Shown: one piece after another, positions 23,461 to 31,221 of the stretch | How the letters are laid out: each line of letters begins with the position of its first letter | Numbering within the stretch: position 1 is the stretch's first letter | Source of the DNA: an uncultured Lachnoclostridium sp. | Lineage (GTDB): Bacteria > Bacillota > Clostridia > Lachnospirales > Lachnospiraceae | Assembly (NCBI GenBank): GCA_946499505.1 | Contig: CAMMSL010000027.1 | Coordinates: 1 to 33,037 of the forward strand | DNA: 33,037 bases | Reading direction: 5' to 3' | The notes under the pieces: model-generated | Told to the model about the DNA's origin: nothing | The model's database searches: none | What the model saw: only the letters and a program-made list of their open reading frames with translations | Made by a program: the position numbers and the translations under genes

Positions 23461-23563
23461 GATTCTGAAAGTAATGAACACATAGATTAATGAACACCTG
23501 AAATTTTCCCGCATAGACTGAGATATAGTGAAAAACGATATAGAATCCGGAGAGTGAAGCTGA
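23461..23563 (+). promoter_or_regulatory. upstream region of the glycosyltransferase gene
   Basis: A 10-bp direct repeat TAATGAACAC occurs at 23472-23481 and 23488-23497. AC at 23494, 16 nt, then CATAGACTG at 23512-23520 fits loosely the SigK pattern (AC-N16/17-CATAnnnTA). Alternative sigma-A -10s (TATAGT, TAGAAT) are also present, so the promoter type is uncertain. Confidence 0.3.
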
Positions 23564-24640
23564 ATGATCACAATCAGTCTGTGTATGATCGTGCGGGATG
23601 AAGAAGAAGTTCTGGGAAGATGTCTGGATAGTGTGAGGAAACTCGTGGATGAAATTATAATAGTAGATACAGGCTCAAGGGACAGGACAAAGGAAGTGGC
23701 GTCTGCGTATACAGACCAGATCTATGATTTTGTATGGATTGATGACTTCGCGGCCGCAAGAAATTATGCTTTTGAAAAAGGACGGATGAGCTATCTGATG
23801 TGGCTGGATGCGGACGATGTGATTCCTGCGGAAGAGGCCGGTAAATTTATGGAGATGAAAGAGCGGATTTCCGATGAAGATGTGATAATGATGCCGTATA
23901 TCACTGCATTTGATGAAAACGGAAAAGCTTCATTTTTTTATTATAGAGAAAGAATTGTGAAAAACGACGCAGGATTTCTCTTCAGGGGGAAAGTGCATGA
24001 AGTGATACAGCCGTCAGGAAAAATATATTATTCGGATATACCGGTAGAGCACAGAAAGCTGAGAGTAAAAGAAGGTGGAGGAGAGAGAAATCTCAGGATT
24101 TACGAAAAGATGGAGAAAAGCGGAGAATATTTTGACAGCAGAGCACTCTATTATTATGGGAGAGAGCTGATGTTCCACGAGAAGTATGAAAAAGGCGCCG
24201 AAATTTTAAACAGGTTCCTTGCACGTCCGGACGGCTGGAAAGAAAATAAAATTGACGCGGCGCGTCAGTTGGCAGTCTGCTATTATGGCATGGGTGAAGA
24301 ACAGAAAGCCCTTCACTCTTTACTGTGTGCTTTTGAGTATGACGTACCCCGCGGTGAGGTCTGCTGCGATCTGGGAAGACATTTTCAGGACAGGGAAAAG
24401 TATGAACAGGCTGTTTTCTGGTATAAACAGGCTTTGAGCGCAAAACAGACGCCCGAGACAGGAGCGTTTGTAGAAGAGGACTGTTATGGCTTCCTACCTG
24501 CCGTCAGTCTGTGCGTCTGCTATGACAGGCTTGGGAATCAGAAAGAGGCGGAAAGGTATAATGAACTGGCGGGCAGTTTTAAACCCGAGTCGCCGTATTA
24601 TCTCAGCAATAAAAAATATTTTGAGCAGAAGGCTGAGTAA
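23564..24640 (+). CDS. GT2 glycosyltransferase with TPR-like tail
   Basis: This 358-aa protein combines a GT-A family 2 catalytic domain with C-terminal tetratricopeptide-like helices. The GT domain starts with ISLCMIVRDEEEVLGRCLDS, continues with DEIIIVDTGSRDRT, and has the metal-binding DxD at residues 82-84 in MWLDADD. From about residue 190 the sequence is helical repeats (KYEKGAEILNRFL, EEQKALHSLLCAFEYD, KYEQAVFWYKQAL). This layout is seen in SunS-like protein glycosyltransferases, where the repeats hold the protein acceptor. A Thr/Ser-rich collagen-like gene lies 78 bp downstream on the same strand and is the obvious candidate acceptor (inference). Confidence 0.88.
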   Translation: MITISLCMIVRDEEEVLGRCLDSVRKLVDEIIIVDTGSRDRTKEVASAYTDQIYDFVWIDDFAAARNYAFEKGRMSYLMWLDADDVIPAEEAGKFMEMKERISDEDVIMMPYITAFDENGKASFFYYRERIVKNDAGFLFRGKVHEVIQPSGKIYYSDIPVEHRKLRVKEGGGERNLRIYEKMEKSGEYFDSRALYYYGRELMFHEKYEKGAEILNRFLARPDGWKENKIDAARQLAVCYYGMGEEQKALHSLLCAFEYDVPRGEVCCDLGRHFQDREKYEQAVFWYKQALSAKQTPETGAFVEEDCYGFLPAVSLCVCYDRLGNQKEAERYNELAGSFKPESPYYLSNKKYFEQKAE

Positions 24641-24667
24641 AACTACGTTCGGATATCATCAATGCAA

Positions 24668-24695
24668 ACAAAAAAATAACTCCCAACATATATTG
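24668..24695 (+). promoter_or_regulatory. possible SigK-type promoter of the collagen-like gene
   Basis: AC at 24668-24669, 17 nt, then CATATATTG at 24687-24695, close to AC-N16/17-CATAnnnTA of late mother-cell promoters. The surroundings are A/T-rich, so a chance match is possible. Confidence 0.35.
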
Positions 24696-24718
24696 ATTAT
24701 GAAAGGAGGTTTGCAATT

Positions 24719-26050
24719 ATGATATGGTTTAGAAAAAAAGCGGCAGATGAAGCAAAGTCTGATGAGATACAGAAGCAGTCGAAAGACTGTCAGGATAATG
24801 ACAGCGCGGCACAGAGTCAGGAACGCTGCGGCTGGACGCCGTTTGGGTGCCGTCCGTGTCCGCCGCGGCCGTGCTGCTGTACCGGCGTAACCGGTCCGAC
24901 AGGAGCAACGGGCCCGACGGGAGCAACCGGCCCAACGGGGGCAACCGGCCCAACGGGGGCAACAGGCCCGAGCGGAGCGACAGGCCCAACAGGAGCAACC
25001 GGTCCCGGAGAAGGAGCGACAGGCCCGACAGGACCTACCGGTCCGACAGGAGCAACAGGTCCGACGGGGGCAACAGGTCCGACGGGGACAACAGGCCCGA
25101 GCGGAGCAACCGGCCCAAGTGGCCCGACCGGCCCGACGGGAGCGACCGGTCCAAGCGGCGCAACCGGCCCGAGCGGAGCAACAGGTCCAAGTGGAGCGAC
25201 AGGCCCGAGTGGAGCAACGGGTCCGACAGGACCTACCGGCCCGAGTGGAGCAACAGGACCAAGCGGGGCAACAGGTCCGACAGGACCTACAGGCCCAAGC
25301 GGCGCAACGGGTCCGACAGGAGCGACCGGACCGAGTGGAGCAACAGGCCCGACAGGAGCAACAGGTCCGAGCGGTGCAACAGGCCCAACCGGTCCGACAG
25401 GTGCAACGGGACCGACGGGTCCGACAGGTCCGACAGGATCGGATGGGGAAGACGGTGAGGACGGTGCTGCAGGAACTGCGGCGACTATACGTGTCGGCAC
25501 AGTGACCACAGGTGATCCGGGAACTGCGGCGGCAGTAACGAACAGCGGAGATGAGAATAGTGCAGTGTTTGATTTTGTGATCCCGAAAGGCGATACAGGT
25601 ACCTGCGAAGAGTGTGACAGGACTTTACAGCTGCTCTCAACTTTCTCAAATCCGCCTCAGCAGGGAACTGCCGGCGGCAAGCTGGTCTTTGACCGGAACG
25701 GTGTGACGAATGGTACAGCCATAAGCCATGCTGATAATAGTACAGATGTTGTGATCAGCCAGCCGGGATTTTATTTCGTGACATTCCATGGGACGCTGTC
25801 ACCGGCGAAAAAAGCGGATTTTCCGCTTACTGTTCTTTTGTATCTGCAGCAGCAGGGAAGTCAGGTGTCAGGTACTGTAGTGCAGCATACGTTCCACACT
25901 TCATCGGAGGCGGCCAACGTGGCGCTTTCACAGATCATACAGGTGGATACAGTCCCGAATGTACTGGAGATGATCAGCCAGGGCGGAAACTTCTTCTACA
26001 GTGCGATCAATTTGACTGTTCAGAAGATCGGTGAACTTCCGGAAGCTTAA
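24719..26050 (+). CDS. collagen-like (GXT)n repeat protein, BclA-type architecture
   Basis: This 443-aa protein has three parts. Residues 1-55 are a polar head with a Cys-rich end ([18 protein letters not shown]). Residues 56-251 are about 64 Gly-X-Y triplets, mostly GPT, GAT and GPS, with Thr or Ser at nearly every Y position. There is one register break at 95-98 (GPGE). Residues 252-443 are a globular region, with the [18 protein letters not shown] segment common to clostridial collagen-like proteins and a beta-rich end ([22 protein letters not shown]) like the trimerising BclA/C1q-type domains. No signal peptide or LPXTG is seen, which fits mother-cell assembly on the spore. AAAGGAGG precedes the ATG. 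Confidence 0.9.
   Translation: MIWFRKKAADEAKSDEIQKQSKDCQDNDSAAQSQERCGWTPFGCRPCPPRPCCCTGVTGPTGATGPTGATGPTGATGPTGATGPSGATGPTGATGPGEGATGPTGPTGPTGATGPTGATGPTGTTGPSGATGPSGPTGPTGATGPSGATGPSGATGPSGATGPSGATGPTGPTGPSGATGPSGATGPTGPTGPSGATGPTGATGPSGATGPTGATGPSGATGPTGPTGATGPTGPTGPTGSDGEDGEDGAAGTAATIRVGTVTTGDPGTAAAVTNSGDENSAVFDFVIPKGDTGTCEECDRTLQLLSTFSNPPQQGTAGGKLVFDRNGVTNGTAISHADNSTDVVISQPGFYFVTFHGTLSPAKKADFPLTVLLYLQQQGSQVSGTVVQHTFHTSSEAANVALSQIIQVDTVPNVLEMISQGGNFFYSAINLTVQKIGELPEA
24884..25471 (+). repeat. tandem 9/18-bp coding repeat (collagen-like tract)
   Basis: This is a GC-rich, 9-bp-periodic coding repeat. Synonymous differences among the Gly, Pro and Thr codons keep units from being identical. 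Length variation between strains is likely. It also creates long spurious open frames on both strands. Confidence 0.9.
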
Positions 26051-26062
26051 CGACTGAGATAT

Positions 26063-26089
26063 ATTTTCCGGAAAATGTGATAATATCAC
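26063..26089. promoter_or_regulatory. two adjacent perfect palindromes
   Basis: ATTTTCCGGAAAAT (26063-26076) is followed directly by GTGATAATATCAC (26077-26089). They lie after the collagen-like gene and upstream of the ccdA-tlpA fusion, whose -10 may be TATAAG at about 26099-26104, so an operator role is possible. Confidence 0.4.
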
Positions 26090-26138
26090 TGTCCATCGTA
26101 TAAGAAATATGATATCCTCACTATACCTGCCGGGAACA

Positions 26139-26165
26139 GGTGCCGTCTGAAATACAGGCGGCACC
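26139..26165 (+). other. leader hairpin upstream of the ccdA-tlpA fusion
   Basis: GGTGCCG at 26139-26145 pairs perfectly with CGGCACC at 26159-26165. There is no T-run. It sits about 40 nt before the start codon. Confidence 0.4.
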
Positions 26166-26206
26166 TCATAAGGCCGGAATTAAAAGAAACGGGAGAATAG
26201 GGATAT

Positions 26207-27565
26207 ATGGGATTTACGATAGAAACAGGGATATCCGCGATCACGGTATTTGTGCAGGGGCTGCTCAGCTTTTTCTCGCCCTGCGTACTTCCTCTTGTAC
26301 CGCTTTATCTGGGATACCTTTCCGGAGGGCTGAATTTCGGATTGAACGGAATAGAAAATAAAGAAGAGAGTGCTGCGGCAGCGTCTTCAAAGATACGGCT
26401 GTTTGTCCGGGTTCTGTTTTTTACGCTGGGAATCAGCGGCGCCTTTTTTGTCCTTGGGCTGGGAGCTTCGGCAGCCGGAAGCTTTTTCGGCGAATACAGG
26501 ATGCTTTTCGCAAGGATCGGCGGCGTGCTGATTATCCTGTTCGGCCTGTATCAGATTGGGGTGTTTGGAAGTTCTTCCGTGCTTGGCGCAGAACACCGCA
26601 TTCCCCTGCGCCTTGAGAAGATGACCATGTCACCGGTCACTGCCCTGATTATGGGATTTACATTCAGTTTTGCATGGACGCCGTGTGTGGGACCAGCGCT
26701 CACAAGTGTGCTCCTGATGGCGGGAAGTGCACAGACGGAAATGCTTGGTTTTCTTCTGATCGGAGTATATACGCTGGGATTTATCCTTCCCTTTCTGGCA
26801 GCAGGGATCTTTACAGCGCAGCTGCTGGGATTTTTCCGCCGGCATATGAAGGCGGTCTGTTATACCGTCAAGATCGGCGGTGCGCTGATGATTCTTATGG
26901 GTGCGCTTATGTTTACGGGGAAGATGAATGACATCACAGGATATCTTTCTACGGTACAATCCGGTACGGTGCAGGAGACGGAAGAGGATGACAGCGCCGC
27001 AGATGAAGGCGGACAGGCTGAGACAGAAGCAGATGAACAGGAAAACACAAATTCCGATAACAGCGAAGACGGGGAAACACAGGAAAACGGGGAAGAGTCA
27101 GAGCGGCAGCTGACACCTGCTCCTCTGGCGGATCTTGGACTTACGGATCAATTTGGAAATACACATACACTTTCCGACTATAAAGGGAAAGTCATCTTTC
27201 TGAACTTCTGGGCGACCTGGTGCGGGCCGTGCCGCAATGAGATGCCGGATATCCAGAAACTCTACGAGGAATATTCGGCACAGGGCGGGGATGCGGAAGT
27301 TGTTATACTCGGGATCGCAGGACCGGGGATCGGTCAGGAAGGATCGGCGGAGGAGATTGCCGGTTTTATGGAAGAAAACGGATACACCTACCCGGTGCTC
27401 ATGGATACGGGCGGGGAAATGTTTACTCAGTACGGGATTTCGGCGTTCCCGACCACATTTATGATCGATAAGGACGGAAATGTATACGGCTATGTCCCTG
27501 GACAGATGACAGAGGATATTATGAGAAGCATCATAGACCAGACGCTGGGAAACAGCGGTGAATAG
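26207..27565 (+). CDS. CcdA-TlpA fusion, transmembrane thiol-disulfide redox protein
   Basis: This 452-aa protein joins an electron-carrying membrane domain to an extracytoplasmic thioredoxin. Residues about 10-240 are CcdA-like with six helices and the paired redox cysteines Cys26 (SPCVLPLVPLYLGYL) and Cys160 (FAWTPCVGPALTSVL). Residues about 252-300 form a very acidic Glu/Asp/Asn/Gln linker. Residues about 305-452 are a TlpA/ResA-like thioredoxin fold with Cys339-Cys342 in WATWCGPCRNEMPDI and the cis-Pro region SAFPTTFMIDKDG. The fusion would pass electrons from cytoplasmic thioredoxin to reduce external disulfides or peroxides. No cytochrome c genes are near. The Shine-Dalgarno is modest (GGGAGAATAGGG). 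Confidence 0.93.
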   Translation: MGFTIETGISAITVFVQGLLSFFSPCVLPLVPLYLGYLSGGLNFGLNGIENKEESAAAASSKIRLFVRVLFFTLGISGAFFVLGLGASAAGSFFGEYRMLFARIGGVLIILFGLYQIGVFGSSSVLGAEHRIPLRLEKMTMSPVTALIMGFTFSFAWTPCVGPALTSVLLMAGSAQTEMLGFLLIGVYTLGFILPFLAAGIFTAQLLGFFRRHMKAVCYTVKIGGALMILMGALMFTGKMNDITGYLSTVQSGTVQETEEDDSAADEGGQAETEADEQENTNSDNSEDGETQENGEESERQLTPAPLADLGLTDQFGNTHTLSDYKGKVIFLNFWATWCGPCRNEMPDIQKLYEEYSAQGGDAEVVILGIAGPGIGQEGSAEEIAGFMEENGYTYPVLMDTGGEMFTQYGISAFPTTFMIDKDGNVYGYVPGQMTEDIMRSIIDQTLGNSGE

Positions 27566-27569
27566 ACGG

Positions 27570-27620
27570 AAAACAGATAGAAGCAGGCAGAGATTATTTC
27601 TGCCTGCTTCTATCTGTTTT
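27570..27620. terminator. bidirectional terminator overlapping the GrpB 3' end
   Basis: A 22-bp perfect stem (27570-27591 with 27599-27620) has a 7-nt loop and A/T tracts at both ends. It serves the convergent ccdA-tlpA and GrpB genes. The GrpB stop codon lies in the loop. Confidence 0.92.
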
Positions 27621-28289
27621 GTCCATGGAGCCAAAAACCATGCCGAACATCAGGCCGATAGCTGCTCCAAAAATCATTCCGATACCGGTATTGTTATAAA
27701 GCGTGTCGAAAGATGTACCGATGGCAACGCCGAAACATAATCCGAGTGCGATGCCCATGCTGAGGCGGTTCTGTTTTTCCTGCCAGTGGAGAGCCTTTTC
27801 CTCCAGTGATTTCATGTATTTTTCTTTGCCGTTGCAGTAGCCGTCATTGTCAAAGGGGAATTCCGTCGCCAGCTTTTTCTTCAGGGCGGCATATTCTGCC
27901 GCTGTATCCGGATGGGAGTTAAGGTAATCCCGCACAGCGATATGGCGCTGAATGTCAGTCTGATTGCTTTGCTCAAATATATGGATGTGATGCGTTCGGT
28001 TATCACCGCCTTTGGCATAGAATCTTCTTCCGGGAATGCCGAATTCACCTCTGCATTCGTAGCCCAAGGATTCGAATTCTTTATTGTGTGCATCGACAAG
28101 GGAAAGGTCTTTTACGACCGGCATGATATCGATGATCGGCTTGGAAGCCATATTTTTGACAGACGTACTTCCAATGTGATAGATCCCGATGCAGTTTTTG
28201 CCGAGTATCTTTTTAATCTTTTTTGCTTCTTCTTTGAACATGCACTCCCATTCGGGACGATGGTCTGTGACTTCGATCTTTCTTGCCAT
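27594..28289 (-). CDS. GrpB family protein with C-terminal membrane hairpin
   Basis: Residues about 1-170 match the GrpB/UPF0157 family, a nucleotidyltransferase-like fold. They start with VTDHRPEWECMFKEEAKKI and contain HIGSTSVKNMASKPIIDIMPV and later THHIHIFEQSN. Relatives occur fused to or beside dephospho-CoA kinase, but the function is not established. Unusually, about 60 residues are added at the C terminus, with two Gly-rich hydrophobic segments (about 177-193 and 201-221) separated by a short polar turn. This would anchor the protein in the membrane. AGGAG precedes the ATG. The last codons are made of terminator stem sequence. Confidence 0.85.
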   Translation of the reverse strand: MARKIEVTDHRPEWECMFKEEAKKIKKILGKNCIGIYHIGSTSVKNMASKPIIDIMPVVKDLSLVDAHNKEFESLGYECRGEFGIPGRRFYAKGGDNRTHHIHIFEQSNQTDIQRHIAVRDYLNSHPDTAAEYAALKKKLATEFPFDNDGYCNGKEKYMKSLEEKALHWQEKQNRLSMGIALGLCFGVAIGTSFDTLYNNTGIGMIFGAAIGLMFGMVFGSMDKTDRSRQK

Positions 28290-28403
28290 ATATTCTCCTC
28301 TCTGCAGGCCGGGCGCTGCGGCTGTATTTAAAGGATGGGACAGCCTTATAGGATGAGTATAACATAAGCGGAGGCTTTTTCATACTTTTTCAGGAGGGGG
28401 AAT

Positions 28404-28413
28404 CGTGCTATAA
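28404..28413 (+). promoter_or_regulatory. promoter of the 8-oxoguanine glycosylase gene
   Basis: An extended -10 TGCTATAAT, with a poor -35 (TTTTTC at 17 nt). It leads into a structured leader of about 90 nt. Confidence 0.5.
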
Positions 28414-28414
28414 T

Positions 28415-28469
28415 GATTGCATTGAACGCAATCCAGACTGATTGCATCGGTCTGCCCTGCTGCGCAGGG
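28415..28469 (+). other. three abutting hairpins in the glycosylase gene leader
   Basis: GATTGC...GCAATC (28415-28433), CAGACTGAT-tgc-ATCGGTCTG (28434-28454) and CCCTGC-tgc-GCAGGG (28455-28469) follow each other without a spare base. There is no T-run. It does not match a riboswitch class I recognise. Confidence 0.55.
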
Positions 28470-28510
28470 ATTATAGCGTGATAGAAGTTTGATAGAAAGT
28501 GGAAGACAGC

Positions 28511-29377
28511 ATGGTTACGATAGAGAATAATTGTTTCTCCATCCCTCAGATCTGTGAGTCCGGTCAGTGTTTCCGGCTGGATGCTGTTTCACAGGATACA
28601 TATGAACTGCTGGCGGGCAGCCGGTATCTGAAGATCAAGATCCGGGGAAACCTGGCGGAGACGGCAGGCAGAGAAGAAAATGCAAATGCACATACACACG
28701 CATACGGGGAGACAATCCTGTACTGTACGCAGGAAGAATATGAAACATTCTGGAAAGAGTATTTTGACCTTTCGGTGTCCTATTCGGATTATATAGATCA
28801 GATTGACAGGGATGATGATTATCTGACAGGCGCTGCTGCGTTTGGCAGCGGTATCCGGATCCTCAGGCAGGATATATGGGAGATGATCGTTACATTTATC
28901 CTCTCCCAGCAGAATAATATTCCCCGCATCAAAGGCCTTATCCGGACGCTTGGCGAAAGGTACGGAGAGAGACGTGAGACGCCGGACGGCAGGATATATT
29001 ATACATTTCCACGGGCTGAGAAACTTTCACAGGCGACAGAAGAGGAGTTAAGAGAACTGAAACTGGGATATCGAAGCAAATATATCTGTCAGACTGCGAA
29101 GATGATTGCCGGGGGAGAGATCGATCTGGACGCCCTGAAAGAAATGGAATACACGGAAGCCCGCACAGAACTTATGAGGCTTTCCGGCATCGGCGGAAAG
29201 GTGGCTGACTGTATCTGCCTGTTTGCCCTGCACCAGATGGACGCCTTCCCGGTGGATACCCATATTAAGAAAGTGCTTGAGCGTCACTATCCGGACGGCT
29301 TTCCGTTTGAGAGATACAAGGGCTGTGCGGGAGTGATGCAGCAGTATATTTTCTATTATGATCTCAAATGCAGATAA
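28511..29377 (+). CDS. 8-oxoguanine DNA glycosylase, OGG1 type
   Basis: This bifunctional HhH-GPD glycosylase/AP lyase of 288 aa removes 8-oxoguanine from DNA. It has the full OGG1 layout: an N-terminal TBP-like domain (FSIPQICESGQCFRL and onward), the segment FILSQQNNIPRIKGLI, and the helix-hairpin-helix LSGIGGKVADCICLFAL. Catalytic Lys230 is in the hairpin and Asp249 in PVDTHIKKVL. The OGG1 form, rather than MutM, is common in clostridia. An upstream in-frame GTG at 28499 exists, but the ATG at 28511 has GGAAG before it. It is transcribed from its own promoter with a structured leader. Confidence 0.94.
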   Translation: MVTIENNCFSIPQICESGQCFRLDAVSQDTYELLAGSRYLKIKIRGNLAETAGREENANAHTHAYGETILYCTQEEYETFWKEYFDLSVSYSDYIDQIDRDDDYLTGAAAFGSGIRILRQDIWEMIVTFILSQQNNIPRIKGLIRTLGERYGERRETPDGRIYYTFPRAEKLSQATEEELRELKLGYRSKYICQTAKMIAGGEIDLDALKEMEYTEARTELMRLSGIGGKVADCICLFALHQMDAFPVDTHIKKVLERHYPDGFPFERYKGCAGVMQQYIFYYDLKCR

Positions 29378-29429
29378 AATATCATAATGGCGCGTAATAT
29401 GCGGCGGAATTAAGGAAAGGAGAAGCAGA

Positions 29430-29960
29430 ATGAACATACTTGTAGTTGTAGATATGCAGAAGGATTTTATCGATGGATCTCTCGGCACGAAAGAAGCCGT
29501 TGCAATCGTCCCGGATGTCGTGGAGAAGATCCGCGGGTTTGACGGAAAGGTGATCGCTACGAGAGATACGCATGCGGAGAATTATCTTGAGAGCGCAGAG
29601 GGTAGACATCTTCCGGTCGTACACTGTGTGAAAGACACGCCGGGCTGGCAGATCAACGGGGAAGTGGCAGAAGCTCTCCGGAGCAGAACTGAGGTCAGGA
29701 TTATCGATAAGCCTACGTTCGGCAGTGTGGAGCTGGGGGAATATGTAAAGCAGTTAAATGATACCGCGGAACCGGTCGAAAAGATTACACTGGTGGGGCT
29801 GTGTACTGATATCTGCGTGATTTCCAATGCACTGCTTTTGAAGGCATATCTCCCGGAAGTGCCGATCGAGGTTGACATTTCATGCTGTGCAGGGGTGACG
29901 CCTCAGAGTCATGAACAGGCGGCGGAAGCAATGAAGATGTGCCAGATTGAAATTGTGTAG
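29430..29960 (+). CDS. isochorismatase-family cysteine hydrolase, nicotinamidase-like
   Basis: This 176-aa hydrolase has the Asp-Lys-Cys triad: Asp8 in VVDMQKDFI, Lys94 in IIDKPTFGS and Cys129 in GLCTDICV. Metal-ligand candidates are Asp46 and His48 (TRDTH) and His60. The metal site and the CTDICV context favour a nicotinamidase (nicotinamide to nicotinate, NAD salvage) over an isochorismatase, but related amidases cannot be excluded. AAAGGAG precedes the ATG. It is followed at 73 bp by the iron alcohol dehydrogenase and may be cotranscribed with it. Confidence 0.9.
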   Translation: MNILVVVDMQKDFIDGSLGTKEAVAIVPDVVEKIRGFDGKVIATRDTHAENYLESAEGRHLPVVHCVKDTPGWQINGEVAEALRSRTEVRIIDKPTFGSVELGEYVKQLNDTAEPVEKITLVGLCTDICVISNALLLKAYLPEVPIEVDISCCAGVTPQSHEQAAEAMKMCQIEIV

Positions 29961-30033
29961 ATTCGCTGGCAGGTGAGTGCGGCCGCACAGCATTTTAAAA
30001 ATATTACAGAAAGACAGAAAAGGAGATGGAAGC

Positions 30034-31215
30034 ATGGAGAATTTCCAGTATTATACACCGACAAAAGTCGTGTTCGGAAAAGGAACCGAAGATCAGGCCG
30101 GACAGCTGGTGGCAGAGCAGGGGTGCCGGAAAGTGCTTGTCCACTATGGAAGCGGCAGTGTGGTGAGAAGCGGACTGCTGGAGCGCATATACCGGTCTCT
30201 TGACGATGCAGGGATCCCTTATGTGTCTCTGGGAGGAGTCGTGCCGAATCCCCGACTGTCTCTTGTGTATGAGGGAATCGAGCTCTGTAAAAAGGAAAAT
30301 GCGGATTTTATCCTTGCTGTAGGAGGCGGCAGTGTGATCGATTCCGCCAAAGCAATCGGATACGGCGTGGCAAATGGAGGAGACGTATGGGATTTCTATG
30401 ACAGGAAAAGAACTGCAGAGGGATGCCTTCCTATCGGTGTGATCCTGACGATCGCGGCGGCAGGATCCGAGATGAGCGATTCTTCGGTTATAACAAATGA
30501 GAACGGATGGCTCAAGCGGGGGTACAGCAGCAATTACGGGAGAGCGAGATTTGCCGTCATGGATCCGGAGCTGACCATGACGCTGCCGAAATACCAGACC
30601 GCAAGCGGGTGCGTGGATATTATGATGCACACAATGGAGCGCTATTTCAATCATTGCGACAACATGGAGCTGACGGACGGTATCAGTGAACACCTGATCA
30701 GGACTGTGATGAAGAACGCAGAGATTCTGATGAAGGAACCGGATAATTACAATGCAAGAGCTGAGGTAATGTGGGCGGGAAGCCTTTCCCACAATGGGCT
30801 GACCGGATGCGGCACAGACGGCGGCGACTGGGCCAGCCATCAGCTGGAGCATGAACTCGGCGGTATGTTTGATGTGGCTCACGGAGCCGGACTTGCAGCG
30901 GTCTGGGGAAGCTGGGCGCGCTATGTGATGGACGCGGCGCCGGAGCGATTCGCAAAGTTTGCGGTCAATGTCATGGGCGTGGAGCCGGAAGCGGATGATA
31001 CTTTGACCGCGGTAAAGGGAATAGAAGCGATGGAAGCCTTTTACCGAACGCTTGATATGCCGGTAAGCATCCGGGATATGGGGATTGAGCTAAGTGAGGA
31101 TCAGATGCGGGAGCTGGCAGAAAAATGCAGCCATTTCGGCAGACGCACCATCGGCTGCATCAAGAAACTTGACAAAGAGGATATGTACCAGATTTACAAC
31201 AACGCGAGAGGATGA
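30034..31215 (+). CDS. iron-containing alcohol dehydrogenase (butanol dehydrogenase-like)
   Basis: This 393-aa group III alcohol dehydrogenase reduces aldehydes with NAD(P)H. It begins NFQYYTPTKVVFGKGTED, as the BDH/YqhD branch does. It has the nucleotide-binding GGGSVIDSAKAI, the metal region with an Asp in SGCVDIMMHTMERYF, and the His ligands in ASHQLEHELGG and DVAHGAGLAAVWGSW. The start at 30034 follows AAGGAG at 8 bases; the longer ORF from 29977 is not supported. A 101-aa Nif11-like gene starts 6 bp after the stop, so the two are certainly linked. The physiological substrate is unknown. Confidence 0.94.
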   Translation: MENFQYYTPTKVVFGKGTEDQAGQLVAEQGCRKVLVHYGSGSVVRSGLLERIYRSLDDAGIPYVSLGGVVPNPRLSLVYEGIELCKKENADFILAVGGGSVIDSAKAIGYGVANGGDVWDFYDRKRTAEGCLPIGVILTIAAAGSEMSDSSVITNENGWLKRGYSSNYGRARFAVMDPELTMTLPKYQTASGCVDIMMHTMERYFNHCDNMELTDGISEHLIRTVMKNAEILMKEPDNYNARAEVMWAGSLSHNGLTGCGTDGGDWASHQLEHELGGMFDVAHGAGLAAVWGSWARYVMDAAPERFAKFAVNVMGVEPEADDTLTAVKGIEAMEAFYRTLDMPVSIRDMGIELSEDQMRELAEKCSHFGRRTIGCIKKLDKEDMYQIYNNARG

Positions 31216-31221
31216 TCAGAG

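Noticed and set aside
23284-23571. 95-residue minus-strand ORF after malic enzyme
   Set aside because: It spans a terminator and the repeat copy and lacks a start signal; its similarity to the ORF near 11 kb is explained by the shared DNA repeat.
24884-25471. Tandem repeats as a CRISPR-like array
   Set aside because: The period is 9 bp and strictly coding, with no unique spacers.
24817-25509. 230-residue minus-strand frame and 128/203-residue plus-strand frames across the collagen-like tract
   Set aside because: They are by-products of the 9-bp periodic Gly/Pro/Thr codons and have no start signals or family features; the GXT frame has AAAGGAGG and complete domains.
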